In this document: positions 51,292 through 60,179 of the stretch, piece by piece | Layout of the letters: each line of letters begins with the position of its first letter | Numbering within the stretch: the first letter of the stretch is position 1 | NCBI GenBank assembly: GCA_900111435.1 | Contig: FOIY01000004.1 | Location: 186,001 to 250,000, forward strand | Reading direction: 5' to 3' | From: Ruminococcaceae bacterium KH2T8 | Lineage (GTDB): Bacteria; Bacillota; Clostridia; Saccharofermentanales; Saccharofermentanaceae | DNA: 64,000 nt | Notes under the pieces: model-generated | What the model was told of the DNA's origin: nothing | What the model saw: only the letters and a program-made list of their open reading frames with translations | Databases searched by the model: none | Program-made: the position numbers and the translations under genes

Positions 51292-52135
51292 TGTTATCGA
51301 GGCTCTTTCCAGATCTTTCCAGTATCCCTTTGTCAGATATGCGTTGATAGTAGGTGTACTGATCGCGCTCTGCGCATCCATGCTCGGCGTTACGCTCGTG
51401 CTCAAGAGATTCTCGTTCATCGGTGACGGTCTTTCTCACGTAGCATTCGGTGCGATGGCGATAGCGACCGTTGTCGGAGTCAGCAACAATATGCTCTTTA
51501 CCATGCCCGTTACGATCCTCTGTGCCGTTGCGATATTAGGCAGCAGCAGGTATGCAAAGATAAGAGGTGACGCGGCAGTCGCCATGATCTCCGTAAGCGC
51601 ATTGGCCATCGGATATCTTCTCATGAACATATTCCCATCCTCGTCGAACGTATCGGGAGACGTGTGCAGTACGCTCTTCGGATCGATGCTCATACTCACG
51701 CTCTCAAAGGCTGAGGTCATCATATGTATCGTGGTATCGATCATCGTGGTATGTCTCTTTATCTTCTTCTACAATAAGATCTTCGCGGTTACTTTCGACG
51801 GTGATTTCGCCAGAGCCACGGGCACGAAAGCGGACCTTTATAATCTCATCATCGCGGTCATCATCGCGGTGATCGTAGTACTCGCTATGAACCTCGTAGG
51901 ATCACTCCTTATATCGGCTCTTGTCGTATTCCCGGCACTCTCTGCCATGAGGATGTTCAAGAGCTTCAGGTCAGTTACGATCTGCGCGGCGATCGTATCC
52001 GTAATCTGTGCACTCTCGGGTATACTTATTTCGATCGTTGCCGATACACCCGTAGGTTCTACTATCGTTGCAGCTGATATCGTCGCTTTCCTGTTTTTCG
52101 CTCTTGCAGGAAAGATCACCGGAAGAGGCAACTGA
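51284..52135 (+). CDS. znuB: Zinc/manganese ABC transporter permease
   Basis: 283 residues, eight or nine transmembrane helices, ABC-3 family. GTG start at 51284 after AGAGGTGG. Typical segments: SFQYPFVRYALIVGVLIALCASMLGVTLVLKRFSFIGDGLSHVAFGAMA near the start and LLISALVVFPALSAMRMFKSF late. No binding-protein gene (znuA) is in the operon, so it must lie elsewhere. Confidence 0.9.
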   Translation: MDNVIEALSRSFQYPFVRYALIVGVLIALCASMLGVTLVLKRFSFIGDGLSHVAFGAMAIATVVGVSNNMLFTMPVTILCAVAILGSSRYAKIRGDAAVAMISVSALAIGYLLMNIFPSSSNVSGDVCSTLFGSMLILTLSKAEVIICIVVSIIVVCLFIFFYNKIFAVTFDGDFARATGTKADLYNLIIAVIIAVIVVLAMNLVGSLLISALVVFPALSAMRMFKSFRSVTICAAIVSVICALSGILISIVADTPVGSTIVAADIVAFLFFALAGKITGRGN

Positions 52136-52145
52136 GGATTTCAAT

Positions 52146-53048
52146 ATGGGTAAGCTCAGGGATATAAGGGCATCCATAGACTTTAAGGAACTGAAGTTAT
52201 CTAAATTTCTCTGGATGACGCTGGCGGGAATAATAAGTGCGATAGGTATCACGACATTCTTATCTCCCGTTCATCTTTACGACAGCGGTATCGCGGGAAC
52301 GTCGCTTCTCTTATCACAGCTGACTCCGCCTTACATGTCACTTTCGCTGTTCCTGATAATCCTTAATATCCCGCTCTTGCTTTACGGCTACAAGAAGGAA
52401 GGATTTGCATTTACTGTTTACTCAATATTCGCGGTCCTTATCTATTCACTGTCTGCGTGGATCATCGAAGATGTTATCGCCATAGATGTATCGGAGGCAT
52501 CTCCAATAGCAGGCACGGATCTTCTCCTCTGCGCGATATTCGGAGGTCTTATCTGCGGACTTGGATCGGGTCTTGCCGTAAGACACGGCGGTGCCATCGA
52601 CGGAATAGAAGTCATGGCAGTCATCTTTGCCAAGAAGCTGAGTCTTACCGTCGGCACGTTCATGATGTGTTATAACGTTATCCTCTACGTCATCTGCGGC
52701 CTTATTCTTCGCAGCTGGACGCTGCCTCTTTACTCTATCGTTACTTACTATGCGGCTCTTCAAACTATCGATTTCGTTGCAGAAGGTATCGACAGGTCAA
52801 AGGCCGTCATGATCATCACGGATAAAGCCGACAAGGTATCCATGGCACTTATCGCCGAGTTCGGAAGCGGTACGACAAAGCTTCCTGCCAGAGGCGGATT
52901 TACGAATAAGGAAAAGGCTATCGTATATTTTGTAGTCAACAGATTCCAGATCTCCAGGATGAGAGATATAGTTCATAAGATCGATCCCAAGGCTTACATG
53001 ACGATCACGGAAGTAGCTGATATTTATAAATACGAACCTGAGGATTGA
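52146..53048 (+). CDS. YitT-family membrane protein (DUF161/DUF2179)
   Basis: 300 residues from ATG 52146 (TGAGGA before it); the longer open frame from 52068 overlaps znuB and has no start signal. Five or six transmembrane helices in 20-200 with GIAGTSLLLSQLTP, GLGSGLAVRHGGAIDGIEVMAVIFAKK (YitT family core), then a cytoplasmic DUF2179 domain (AVMIITDKADKVSMALIAEFGSGTTKL ... RMRDIVHKIDPKAYMTITEVADIY). The function is unknown. Ten nucleotides after znuB, so it may be part of the metal operon. Confidence 0.87.
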   Translation: MGKLRDIRASIDFKELKLSKFLWMTLAGIISAIGITTFLSPVHLYDSGIAGTSLLLSQLTPPYMSLSLFLIILNIPLLLYGYKKEGFAFTVYSIFAVLIYSLSAWIIEDVIAIDVSEASPIAGTDLLLCAIFGGLICGLGSGLAVRHGGAIDGIEVMAVIFAKKLSLTVGTFMMCYNVILYVICGLILRSWTLPLYSIVTYYAALQTIDFVAEGIDRSKAVMIITDKADKVSMALIAEFGSGTTKLPARGGFTNKEKAIVYFVVNRFQISRMRDIVHKIDPKAYMTITEVADIYKYEPED

Positions 53049-53089
53049 CGTTAGACTCCGATGGGGTAAAGGTAATCTCAAGCATACAA

Positions 53090-53126
53090 AAAGGCCGATG
53101 TGAAAAAGGAATTCACACCGGCCTTT
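53090..53126. terminator. Terminator after the zinc operon
   Basis: AAAGGCCGATGTGAA (53090-53104) pairs with TTCACACCGGCCTTT (53112-53126), one wobble, 7-nt loop, followed by GATTATATT. It can serve both the YitT gene and the convergent surface protein gene. Confidence 0.75.
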
Positions 53127-53148
53127 GATTATATTGGAAAAACTATGA

Positions 53149-55968
53149 TCAGTTTTCTTCCTTAGCCTTTCTTACGTATGTGATGAAGAAGAAGGCTGCA
53201 AGGATAAGGAGAGCAGAACCTGCGATCATGAACACGCTCTGGGACTCACCCGTGCTTACCGTCGAAGATCCGGAGGAAGCGGGTGTAGGTGTAGCCGTTG
53301 CAGTAGGATCTGCTTCCGCAGAAGTTGTTGTTGTCTCTGAAGCTTCATTAGCGATCCTTGCAGCACCTGCAACGCGAGCGGATGCTTCTGTCGTTGTAGT
53401 AGCGCTTGTCTGAACTGCGCCTGCTACTGCGGGATCACTCTCTGTTGTAGTCGCTGTAGCAGCTGCTGTAGTTGTCGTAGCCGTAATCGCATCTACGGAA
53501 GCAGCTGTGGACTCAGATGTTGTTGTCGCAGTAGTAGTCTCTCTTGAAGTAGCAGAGATAGTTGTTGTCGTCGACTCGGATGTTGATTCGGATGTCGTAG
53601 TTGTTGTCGACTCGGAAGTAGTAGTTGTAGTTGACTCTGATGTCGTAGCGGAAGTTTCCGAAGGAGTTGTCTCTGCAGGAGTAGTTTCTGCAGGTGTAGT
53701 CTCCGCCGTGTTGCTGATATACATATCGTAAGAAGCTCTTGTAGAAGCGATGATCTCAACGTTATAAACGGTTCCGTTATATGAGATCGTAGCAGGATAT
53801 GTAGATCTGCTGTTCTCTGCGAAGATCACGAAGTGAGGAGTCTGATCGAGCTGATATCCGTCGGGAGCATCAGTCTCTGTGATCATGTAGCATACACCCT
53901 TTGTGAGGGAGTTGAAATCTACTCTGCCGTTGGCATCCGTCGTATGAGAGGAGACGGATGTTACGGAAATTACTTCGTTACCGTTAAGTGCTGCTTCGGA
54001 AAGCTCGAATGTAGCACCTGCAAGAAGGCTGGTCGTGGAAGTATCGTCGTGCTTTACGACATTAAGTGTTACCTGACCGATGATAGAAGATGAACTTGCA
54101 GAGTTGTTATAGACTCTGGAGTTGATCGTAAATGTTCCGTCACCGCCGTTTGTAACAACGCCTGTAAGAGCGCATGTGTTGACTGCATTTGTATCATCGA
54201 GAGTGGATCCGGGTGCGAGGTTGACGATAGCGCTGTATGTAACCACATAAGCAGTTGAATCCTGAAGATCGATGGTGAATGTATGCGTAGCGGGATCGTA
54301 AGTCATGCTGTCCGCGGAGGGAGCAACACCGTTTACTCGGATCGAACTTGTATCAAGATCGAGTGCGGATCCCATTGTATCCGTGAATGTAAGTGTGTCG
54401 TTGTTGGGATCAAGATCCATGGCAGCGGGATTTACATAAACGGTATAGTTAGCATAGGGAGCAGTAGAAGCATTATATGTTCCTACCTTCTCGAGCTCTG
54501 CGGGCTTTGTATAGTATGTATCGGCTGCTCTTTCGGAATTCAACGAGTTGTTGTAGTAAAGACGAGCCGTATTCGTGTAGTGCTCTTCAGTAGCTGTCTG
54601 AGAATCTACATGAGTCGTGTACTCGATATACATACCTGTGTTTACTGTTCTGAGCTTGCTGAGGAGCTCTTCGGAGAAATCAAAGCGGACCTCTGTCTCG
54701 CCGGATGCAGTAACAGTTGTTGTAGCAGTTACATAATCTGCGGCATTGAGAAGCACTTCATCATCACCGCTATAAACCCAGATGCTGTCAGGCATGAATG
54801 AGTTATTATCGGGAAGAGTATCGATGATATAACCGGAAGATACGGAATCATTGATCCTGTTTACGAAGAGCTGCCATCTCAATACACCACGGTCGAGTTC
54901 TGTTCCTACGGGACGTGCATACCACTTTACGAAGCTGTAACCGGATGCGTAGATCTCAGTTGTCTTTGTAGCAGGCTGCTGAGCCTCGTCACTTGATACA
55001 GTGACTCTGTTGGAGACAGTTCCTTCATAACCCCAGGGATAGTAGTTACCGTCGCCTGTGTAGTTGTTGTCTTCTACGAACTGATTACCTGCTACGCTGT
55101 CATACATCGCATCATTAACCTGAACCTGATAGAGCATGTAGACTGTCTGTCCGTCAGCGAGGCTGTCGATGGTGCAGGAGAAAGTCCTGTTGTCGCCGCC
55201 GTCGAAAGCGAAATCAGTGTGGTCGGAGAATACGTTATTGTACTCGGAATCGGAATAGATAACGGGGAATCCGCCGTAGAGCTCCATACCGGGCCACATT
55301 GTATCGCTTACCTTAATGTTGGTCTGATCGCCTGTTGCAGTGATCGGGATCCTGCAGCTGTAGATGTGATTTGTTTCGTCTACGGGAGTGAAGATCTTGT
55401 CTACCGTAAGGTATGCACCGGATACGGGAGGTACTACATGTACCGTGATATCGGCGATACCCTCGAATGAGATGAGGATATCATCGGGTTCGGTAGTTCC
55501 TGCGGGATTCTTCTCTACAGAACCGGAGAATGCCAGGTGTCCATGACGCTCGTGCTCTGCGCAGAAATCAGCGGATGTATAGTTGAGCCTTATCTGGTTG
55601 CCGACGATCTCGTAGTCACCGATAACGTCACTGCCGTTCACGATAGGGCCGCTCTTCTGCTCGAAGTCCATAACGGAGGGCAGATCGTAGACAAGGATGT
55701 CGTCTGTCGTAAGTGCGAATCCGTCGGGAATGCTCCAATCGAGCTCGCAAATGATCTCGTCGCCGTATGTGATCGTGGGATCTGCAGCGGTTAAGAGATC
55801 CTGGCCTCCGCAAGTAAGTGTTCCGGTGAGCGATCCGCCGGTCGTTGCGGTCGTGAGAGCTATCTCGTTACTGCCTCCGATGGCATAAACAACTCTTAAA
55901 GGGATAAGAGCAAAAGCCATGGCCATGACGATAATAGCCGCACAGAATCTAGTTATTCTTTCACGCAT
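53149..55968 (-). CDS. Large Cna-B/isopeptide surface protein with Thr-rich stalk
   Basis: 939 residues from ATG 55968 (GAGAGGAAGG before it). A signal peptide (~1-30, RERITRFCAAIIVMAMAFALIPLRVVYA) is followed by beta-rich repeats of the fimbrial isopeptide type and a Cna-B/SpaA domain at ~630-715 (TLNVVKHDDT...LAGATFEL...CYMITETDAPDGYQL; Lys, Glu and Asp of an isopeptide bond). A Thr/Ser/Glu/Ala-rich stalk (~745-900, with TPAETTPAETTPSET and SESTTTTTSESTTTTT) leads to a membrane helix and KAKEEN. VSTGES precedes the helix, but no clean LPXTG. A surface adhesin or S-layer-like stalk is likely. Confidence 0.88.
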   Translation of the reverse strand: MRERITRFCAAIIVMAMAFALIPLRVVYAIGGSNEIALTTATTGGSLTGTLTCGGQDLLTAADPTITYGDEIICELDWSIPDGFALTTDDILVYDLPSVMDFEQKSGPIVNGSDVIGDYEIVGNQIRLNYTSADFCAEHERHGHLAFSGSVEKNPAGTTEPDDILISFEGIADITVHVVPPVSGAYLTVDKIFTPVDETNHIYSCRIPITATGDQTNIKVSDTMWPGMELYGGFPVIYSDSEYNNVFSDHTDFAFDGGDNRTFSCTIDSLADGQTVYMLYQVQVNDAMYDSVAGNQFVEDNNYTGDGNYYPWGYEGTVSNRVTVSSDEAQQPATKTTEIYASGYSFVKWYARPVGTELDRGVLRWQLFVNRINDSVSSGYIIDTLPDNNSFMPDSIWVYSGDDEVLLNAADYVTATTTVTASGETEVRFDFSEELLSKLRTVNTGMYIEYTTHVDSQTATEEHYTNTARLYYNNSLNSERAADTYYTKPAELEKVGTYNASTAPYANYTVYVNPAAMDLDPNNDTLTFTDTMGSALDLDTSSIRVNGVAPSADSMTYDPATHTFTIDLQDSTAYVVTYSAIVNLAPGSTLDDTNAVNTCALTGVVTNGGDGTFTINSRVYNNSASSSSIIGQVTLNVVKHDDTSTTSLLAGATFELSEAALNGNEVISVTSVSSHTTDANGRVDFNSLTKGVCYMITETDAPDGYQLDQTPHFVIFAENSRSTYPATISYNGTVYNVEIIASTRASYDMYISNTAETTPAETTPAETTPSETSATTSESTTTTTSESTTTTTSESTSESTTTTISATSRETTTATTTSESTAASVDAITATTTTAAATATTTESDPAVAGAVQTSATTTTEASARVAGAARIANEASETTTTSAEADPTATATPTPASSGSSTVSTGESQSVFMIAGSALLILAAFFFITYVRKAKEEN

Positions 55969-56354
55969 AAAAGAACCTTCCTCTCCAAACAAAAATGTGT
56001 TGAATTTGTTAATAAAATGTGAACGTAACCTAAGGTATAGTTTAGTAAGGTTATATAAATATAGAAAGTGGTCAATGTATACAAAGATTACTTAACGCTC
56101 ATGTAATTATTGACATAGATATCCTAATTAATCATGCCAAATCGTAAATTTTCTTACCATTAGTCAATAATTTTTAACCCTTATTCCCAAGTATGGAATT
56201 CAATTGTGATATCACCCATATTTAAAGTCCGTAAAGCCTGTGATCTGTCAGTTTTTTGTCAAATGTGACAAAGGCGTCAAAAGGTGCCCCGATGATATAA
56301 TTTAGATGTGTGAATTTTCCGTTTATTTCGATTTAGGAGTGAGGTTTTCAAGTG
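55969..56354. other. AT-rich divergent region before the surface protein and CarD
   Basis: About 385 bp without a gene. It contains a GTGATATCAC palindrome (56206-56215), the TTGTCA-AATG-TGACAA palindrome (56256-56271) and a TATAAT at 56296-56301 for carD. On the minus strand a TTGACC/TATATT-like pair is present near 56060-56080 but its spacing is poor. Confidence 0.6.
56256..56271. promoter_or_regulatory. Palindrome upstream of carD
   Basis: TTGTCA-AATG-TGACAA, perfect 6-bp arms, ending 24 bp before TATAAT (56296-56301). It takes the place of the upstream/-35 region, whose hexamer is otherwise poor, so it may bind an activator or repressor. A similar repeat lies before xylB (28884-28902). 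Confidence 0.45.
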
Positions 56355-56864
56355 ATGTACACAGTAGGTGATACGGTAGTTTACGGCGGCAGCGGAGTAT
56401 GTGAGATCGACGATATCAGAGATATCAGTTTTTACCACGAGCGCCCCAAGAAATACTACGTTTTGAAGCCCATGTTCGTTAAGCAGTCATCGACGGTCTA
56501 TGTACCTTTTGATAACGAGAAATTGACGGCTAAGATCCAGCCCGTTATCTCCAAGGATGAGGCTATCGAACTTATCGACGGTATCGGTTCCGAAGAATCA
56601 GAGTGGATCGATGACCGAAATCAGAGAAAAGATCATTTTAACGATCTCCTCTCAAACGGCACGAGAAAGCAGATCATCAACCTCATCAGCATGATCACAA
56701 AGCACAGGGATACACTTGCCGGCGAAGGCAAGGTCCTCAACATGCAGGATGAGAAGATCCTCGCCGAAGCAGAGAGAAGAATGAATGCCGAGTTCGCAGT
56801 AGCGCTCGACATGAGACCCGACGAAGTAGTCGAGTATATCAGCGACAGGATGAGTGCCTGCTGA
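56355..56864 (+). CDS. carD: CarD-family transcriptional regulator
   Basis: 169 residues. The N-terminal RNA-polymerase-interacting Tudor-like domain reads YTVGDTVVYGGSGVCEIDDIRDISF...KKYYVLKPMFVKQSSTVYVPFDNEKL, and the rest is a helical DNA-binding domain (RKDHFNDLLSNGTRKQIINLISMITKHRDTLAGEGKVLNMQDEKILAEAERRM). CarD stabilises open promoter complexes. ATG 56355 is used; an adjacent in-frame GTG at 56352 is an alternative. AGGAGTGAGG lies upstream. Confidence 0.9.
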   Translation: MYTVGDTVVYGGSGVCEIDDIRDISFYHERPKKYYVLKPMFVKQSSTVYVPFDNEKLTAKIQPVISKDEAIELIDGIGSEESEWIDDRNQRKDHFNDLLSNGTRKQIINLISMITKHRDTLAGEGKVLNMQDEKILAEAERRMNAEFAVALDMRPDEVVEYISDRMSAC

Positions 56865-56893
56865 TCAATAATCAAGCCTTTCACAGTTGTACC

Positions 56894-56937
56894 GGAGACT
56901 CCGTTCTGATGCAGTATGCGTCGGTGGCGGGGTCTCT
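56894..56937 (+). terminator. Structured hairpin behind carD
   Basis: GGAGACTCCG (56894-56903) pairs with CGGGGTCTCT (56928-56937) with wobbles, and GATGCA-GTA-TGCGTC forms a second stem inside. There is no U-run, so termination is uncertain. The aromatic promoter begins 22 bp downstream. Confidence 0.5.
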
Positions 56938-56958
56938 GCTGTTACAGATAACTGATTC

Positions 56959-56987
56959 TTGACACATCTATATCATCATGTTTTAAT
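56959..56987 (+). promoter_or_regulatory. Promoter of the aromatic amino acid operon
   Basis: TTGACA (56959-56964), 17-bp spacer, TTTAAT (56982-56987). Transcription would start near 56994, ~27 nt before the leader peptide's ATG. Confidence 0.75.
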
Positions 56988-57020
56988 AACCACAGATTTT
57001 TCTTTATTAAGAGGAAACCA

Positions 57021-57104
57021 ATGTTCAAGAATATCTTTTCTTATGCATACTACTTTTATTACTATTACTTTCAGAACACGAAGGTAAGAGTGGTTTGTGC
57101 ATGA
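57021..57104 (+). CDS. Phe/Tyr-rich leader peptide of the aromatic operon
   Basis: 27-codon reading frame MFKNIFSYAYYFYYYYF followed by QNTKVRVVCA and TGA. Seven Tyr and four Phe, with YAYYFYYYYF in ten consecutive codons. GAGG at 57011-57014 provides a ribosome binding site. It sits between a good promoter and an intrinsic terminator, directly before DAHP synthase. This is the classical layout of translation-coupled attenuation: ribosome stalling at Phe/Tyr codons when charged tRNA is scarce should favour read-through. Too short to be a product in its own right. The antiterminator pairing was not resolved by eye. Confidence 0.85.
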   Translation: MFKNIFSYAYYFYYYYFQNTKVRVVCA

Positions 57105-57141
57105 CGGGAATTCTCAGAACGAGATCAAGATTAGATTAAAC

Positions 57142-57177
57142 AGGCGCCGCACGGATCACGATTCGGGCGGTGCTTTT
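57142..57177 (+). terminator. Attenuator terminator of the aromatic operon
   Basis: GGCGCCGCACGGA (57143-57155) pairs with TTCGGGCGGTGCT (57162-57174) through about twelve pairs with one mismatch, loop TCACGA, then TTTTGTTT. It lies 38 nt after the leader peptide stop and 43 nt before the DAHP synthase start. Confidence 0.8.
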
Positions 57178-57216
57178 GTTTGAAGGGCGCACGCCGGGCG
57201 CGGAAGGAGAGAAAAC

Positions 57217-58215
57217 ATGATCGCAGTATTAAAGAGTACCGCAACAAAGCAGCAGGTAGACAATCTCATCGAATGGTTCGAGAAACAGGGCCTTCGAGTA
57301 AACGAATCCAAGGGTGAATACTGTACTGTATTAGGCCTTATCGGAGATACAACGAGGATCGATACGGATCTTCTTCAGGGACTCGATATAATCGAATCCG
57401 TGACGAGGATATCCGAACCCTTTAAGAAGGCAAACCGAAAGTTCCATCCCGAGGATACTGTTGTAGATATCGGCGGCGTTAAGATCGGCGGCGGTAACTT
57501 CGCAGTCATGGCAGGTCCCTGCTCCGTAGAGAACGAAGAGCAGATCATCGAGACAGCAAAAGCTGTAAAGGCCGCAGGCGCAACACTCCTTAGAGGCGGC
57601 GCGTTCAAGCCCAGGACATCTCCTTATGATTTCCAGGGACTTCACGAAGAAGGTATAAAGCTCCTTATAAAGGCCAGAGAGGCAACGGGCCTTCCGATCG
57701 TATCCGAGATCATGAGCCCCGATCAGCTTCCTGTATTTGAAGATATCGACTGTCTTCAGGTCGGCGCGAGAAACATGCAGAACTTCGATCTTCTCAAGGC
57801 GCTCGGTAAGACTGATAAGCCCGTACTTCTTAAGCGCGGTCTTTCCGCAACGCTTAAGGAACTCCTCATGAGTGCCGAGTACATCATGTCCGAGGGTAAT
57901 CCCAACGTCATCCTCTGCGAGAGAGGTATAAGGACATATGAGACTTATACGAGAAATACTTTCGATGTCAGTGCCATTGCTGCATTAAAGGAACTTACAC
58001 ATCTTCCCGTTGTTGCGGATCCTTCACATGCTACGGGTAAGGTATCGCTCATAAAGCCAATGTCCATGGCGGCTGTAGTATCCGGTGCTGATGCTCTCGA
58101 GATCGAGGTGCATAACTGCCCGAAGAAGGCTCTCTCCGATGCGGCTCAGCAGCTTACTCCCGAGCAGTTCGTTGATGTTATGGCAGCAATCGACAAGGCC
58201 AGGAGCATAATCTGA
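57217..58215 (+). CDS. aroF: 3-deoxy-7-phosphoheptulonate (DAHP) synthase, type I-beta
   Basis: 332 residues. An N-terminal ~65-residue ferredoxin-like (ACT-like) domain ([21 protein letters not shown]) gives feedback control in this class, as in Thermotoga DAHPS. The barrel carries [69 protein letters not shown] and [11 protein letters not shown]. It condenses PEP with erythrose 4-phosphate, the entry to the shikimate pathway. GGAAGGAGAG precedes the ATG. First structural gene after the attenuator. Confidence 0.95.
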   Translation: MIAVLKSTATKQQVDNLIEWFEKQGLRVNESKGEYCTVLGLIGDTTRIDTDLLQGLDIIESVTRISEPFKKANRKFHPEDTVVDIGGVKIGGGNFAVMAGPCSVENEEQIIETAKAVKAAGATLLRGGAFKPRTSPYDFQGLHEEGIKLLIKAREATGLPIVSEIMSPDQLPVFEDIDCLQVGARNMQNFDLLKALGKTDKPVLLKRGLSATLKELLMSAEYIMSEGNPNVILCERGIRTYETYTRNTFDVSAIAALKELTHLPVVADPSHATGKVSLIKPMSMAAVVSGADALEIEVHNCPKKALSDAAQQLTPEQFVDVMAAIDKARSII

Positions 58216-58251
58216 TATATTATTGAAAACAAAGATTAGGAAGTGACAAAC

Positions 58252-59091
58252 ATGATCGTCGGAATAGTAGGATTAGGACTTATCGGAGCATCTTTCGCCA
58301 AGGCGTATAAGGAGAACGAAGAGGGACATACCGTATACGGATGGAACCGAACGGAGACGACCGCCGATATGGCAAAGATGCAGGGCATAATAGATGATAA
58401 GCTCACGGACGAGAACCTCGGTGAGTGCGACATTGTTATCATCAGCCTTTATCCCGAGGCTACCATCAACTGGATGGAAGACCATAAGGATAAGTTTAAT
58501 AAGAACGGTGTAGTCATCGATGCATGCGGAACGAAGAGATGGGTCTGCCGTGAGGGTTTCAGGATCGCTCACGAGAACGGATTTGAGTTCGTAGGCTGTC
58601 ACCCTATGGCGGGAACAAAGTTCTCCGGTATGGGACACGCGAGAGCAAATATGTATCACGGTGCACCCATGGTAGTCTGCCCCGACAGGTTCGACGACAT
58701 GAATCTCTTAGATCGCGTTAAGGCTCTCCTTGCTCCCTGTGAGTTCGGAACATTCTGCCTCGCGCACCCTGACGAGCATGACCGCATGATCGCATTTACT
58801 TCGCAGATGGCGCATCTCGTATCGAATGCCTACATCAAGAGCCCCAATGCATTGAACCACAAAGGATTCTCTGCGGGATCTTATAAGGACATGACACGTG
58901 TTGCATGGCTTAACCCCGAGATGTGGACACAGCTCTTCCTTGAAAATAAGGATAACCTCATCTTCGAGATCGATTACCTTATCGAGGAGCTCAAGAAGTA
59001 TAAGGTCGCCATGGAAAATGACGATCACGAAGAGCTAGTAAGACTTCTTCAGGAAGGTAAGGAGCGAAAGGAACAGGTAGACGGAAAGTGA
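58252..59091 (+). CDS. tyrA: Prephenate/arogenate dehydrogenase
   Basis: 279 residues from ATG 58252 (AGGAAG 10 nt before it; an in-frame GTG at 58243 is too close to that site). Rossmann NAD-binding loop VGLGLIGASFAKAY (~5-18), then VVIDACGTKRW, CHPMAGTKFSGMGHA (prephenate binding) and PDEHDRMIAFTSQMAHL. It makes 4-hydroxyphenylpyruvate from prephenate for tyrosine. No ACT domain. Overlaps aroB by 4 nt. Confidence 0.92.
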   Translation: MIVGIVGLGLIGASFAKAYKENEEGHTVYGWNRTETTADMAKMQGIIDDKLTDENLGECDIVIISLYPEATINWMEDHKDKFNKNGVVIDACGTKRWVCREGFRIAHENGFEFVGCHPMAGTKFSGMGHARANMYHGAPMVVCPDRFDDMNLLDRVKALLAPCEFGTFCLAHPDEHDRMIAFTSQMAHLVSNAYIKSPNALNHKGFSAGSYKDMTRVAWLNPEMWTQLFLENKDNLIFEIDYLIEELKKYKVAMENDDHEELVRLLQEGKERKEQVDGK

Positions 59092-60179
59092 AAGGTATAT
59101 TTGTCGGCACCAAGCCATCTTATAAAGTAATAATCGGATCGCGTGCATTGACCCAGGTCGGAAGCCTCATCACCAGGACCGCTCCCGATGTACAGAAGGT
59201 CCTTATCGTTTCCGACAGCAACGTGGCACCTCTTTATCTCGAGACGGTAAAGAAGGGAATAGAGATCGCTAAGATGGAAGTCTGCGAGTATGTTATCGAA
59301 GCAGGCGAGAAGTCCAAGAACATCGACTCCATAGCAGGTATGTGGGGAGTCATGGCGGAGAATAAGTTCACGAGAACTGACGCCGTAGTTGCATTAGGCG
59401 GCGGTGTTGTTACCGATATGGGAGGCTTTGCAGCAGCAACTTTCCTTCGCGGCATCAAGGTATTCCAGGTGCCCACTTCGCTTCTTGCGATGGTGGATGC
59501 AGCGATCGGAGGAAAGACCGGTATCGACCTCAAGGAGGGAAAGAACCTCGCCGGGGCTTTTTGGCAGCCTTCGATGGTCATCGAAGATACGGACTGCCTT
59601 AAGACTCTTCCCGATGAGCTCTTTACCGAAGGATTCGGCGAGATAATAAAGCATGCATTCATAATGGATCCCGAACTCTACGACCTGCTTCGCGAGATCG
59701 CGGATGAGGGTAAGGTCGATAAGATAAGAGAAGACGATGCTCTCCTTGAAAAGATCGTATCCATGAACGTATCGGATAAGGTAAGCGTCATTACGGAAGA
59801 TACACTCGATAACGGTCTTCGCCAGACGCTTAACTACGGTCACACGGTAGGTCATGTCATCGAGCGTAACAGCAACTTCTCGTTAGCTCACGGTGTATGT
59901 GTCGCAAAGGGAATGGGAATAATGATCGACGCGTGTGAAGCAGCAGGTACGTTGCCTTCTGAGGAAGCCCGGAAGATGAGAGATCTTATCACGGCTTATG
60001 GTCTTCCCCTGGCGGATGACATCACTCCCGAAGAGGCGGCAGACGGTGCACTTAATGATAAGAAAAAAAGAGGCGATACGATCTCAGTCATTCTCGTAAA
60101 TAAGATCGGTCAGGCAGAGATAAAGAAGATGACGGCAGACGAGTTCCTGGCGTTCCTTCAGAAAGGCAAGAGAGCATGA
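59088..60179 (+). CDS. aroB: 3-dehydroquinate synthase
   Basis: 363 residues, GTG start inside the tyrA stop (GTGA). NAD-binding GGGVVTDMGGFAAATFLRGI, QVPTSLLAMVDAAIGGKTGIDL, GFGEIIKHAF and NYGHTVGHVIE show the Zn2+ and substrate residues. It cyclises DAHP to 3-dehydroquinate. Its stop overlaps the aroA start (ATGA). Confidence 0.95.
   Translation: MKGIFVGTKPSYKVIIGSRALTQVGSLITRTAPDVQKVLIVSDSNVAPLYLETVKKGIEIAKMEVCEYVIEAGEKSKNIDSIAGMWGVMAENKFTRTDAVVALGGGVVTDMGGFAAATFLRGIKVFQVPTSLLAMVDAAIGGKTGIDLKEGKNLAGAFWQPSMVIEDTDCLKTLPDELFTEGFGEIIKHAFIMDPELYDLLREIADEGKVDKIREDDALLEKIVSMNVSDKVSVITEDTLDNGLRQTLNYGHTVGHVIERNSNFSLAHGVCVAKGMGIMIDACEAAGTLPSEEARKMRDLITAYGLPLADDITPEEAADGALNDKKKRGDTISVILVNKIGQAEIKKMTADEFLAFLQKGKRA

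Noticed and set aside
56865-57216. T-box riboswitch before aroF
   Set aside because: No AGGGTGGNACCGCG-type T-box sequence is present; the leader peptide and terminator explain the region better.
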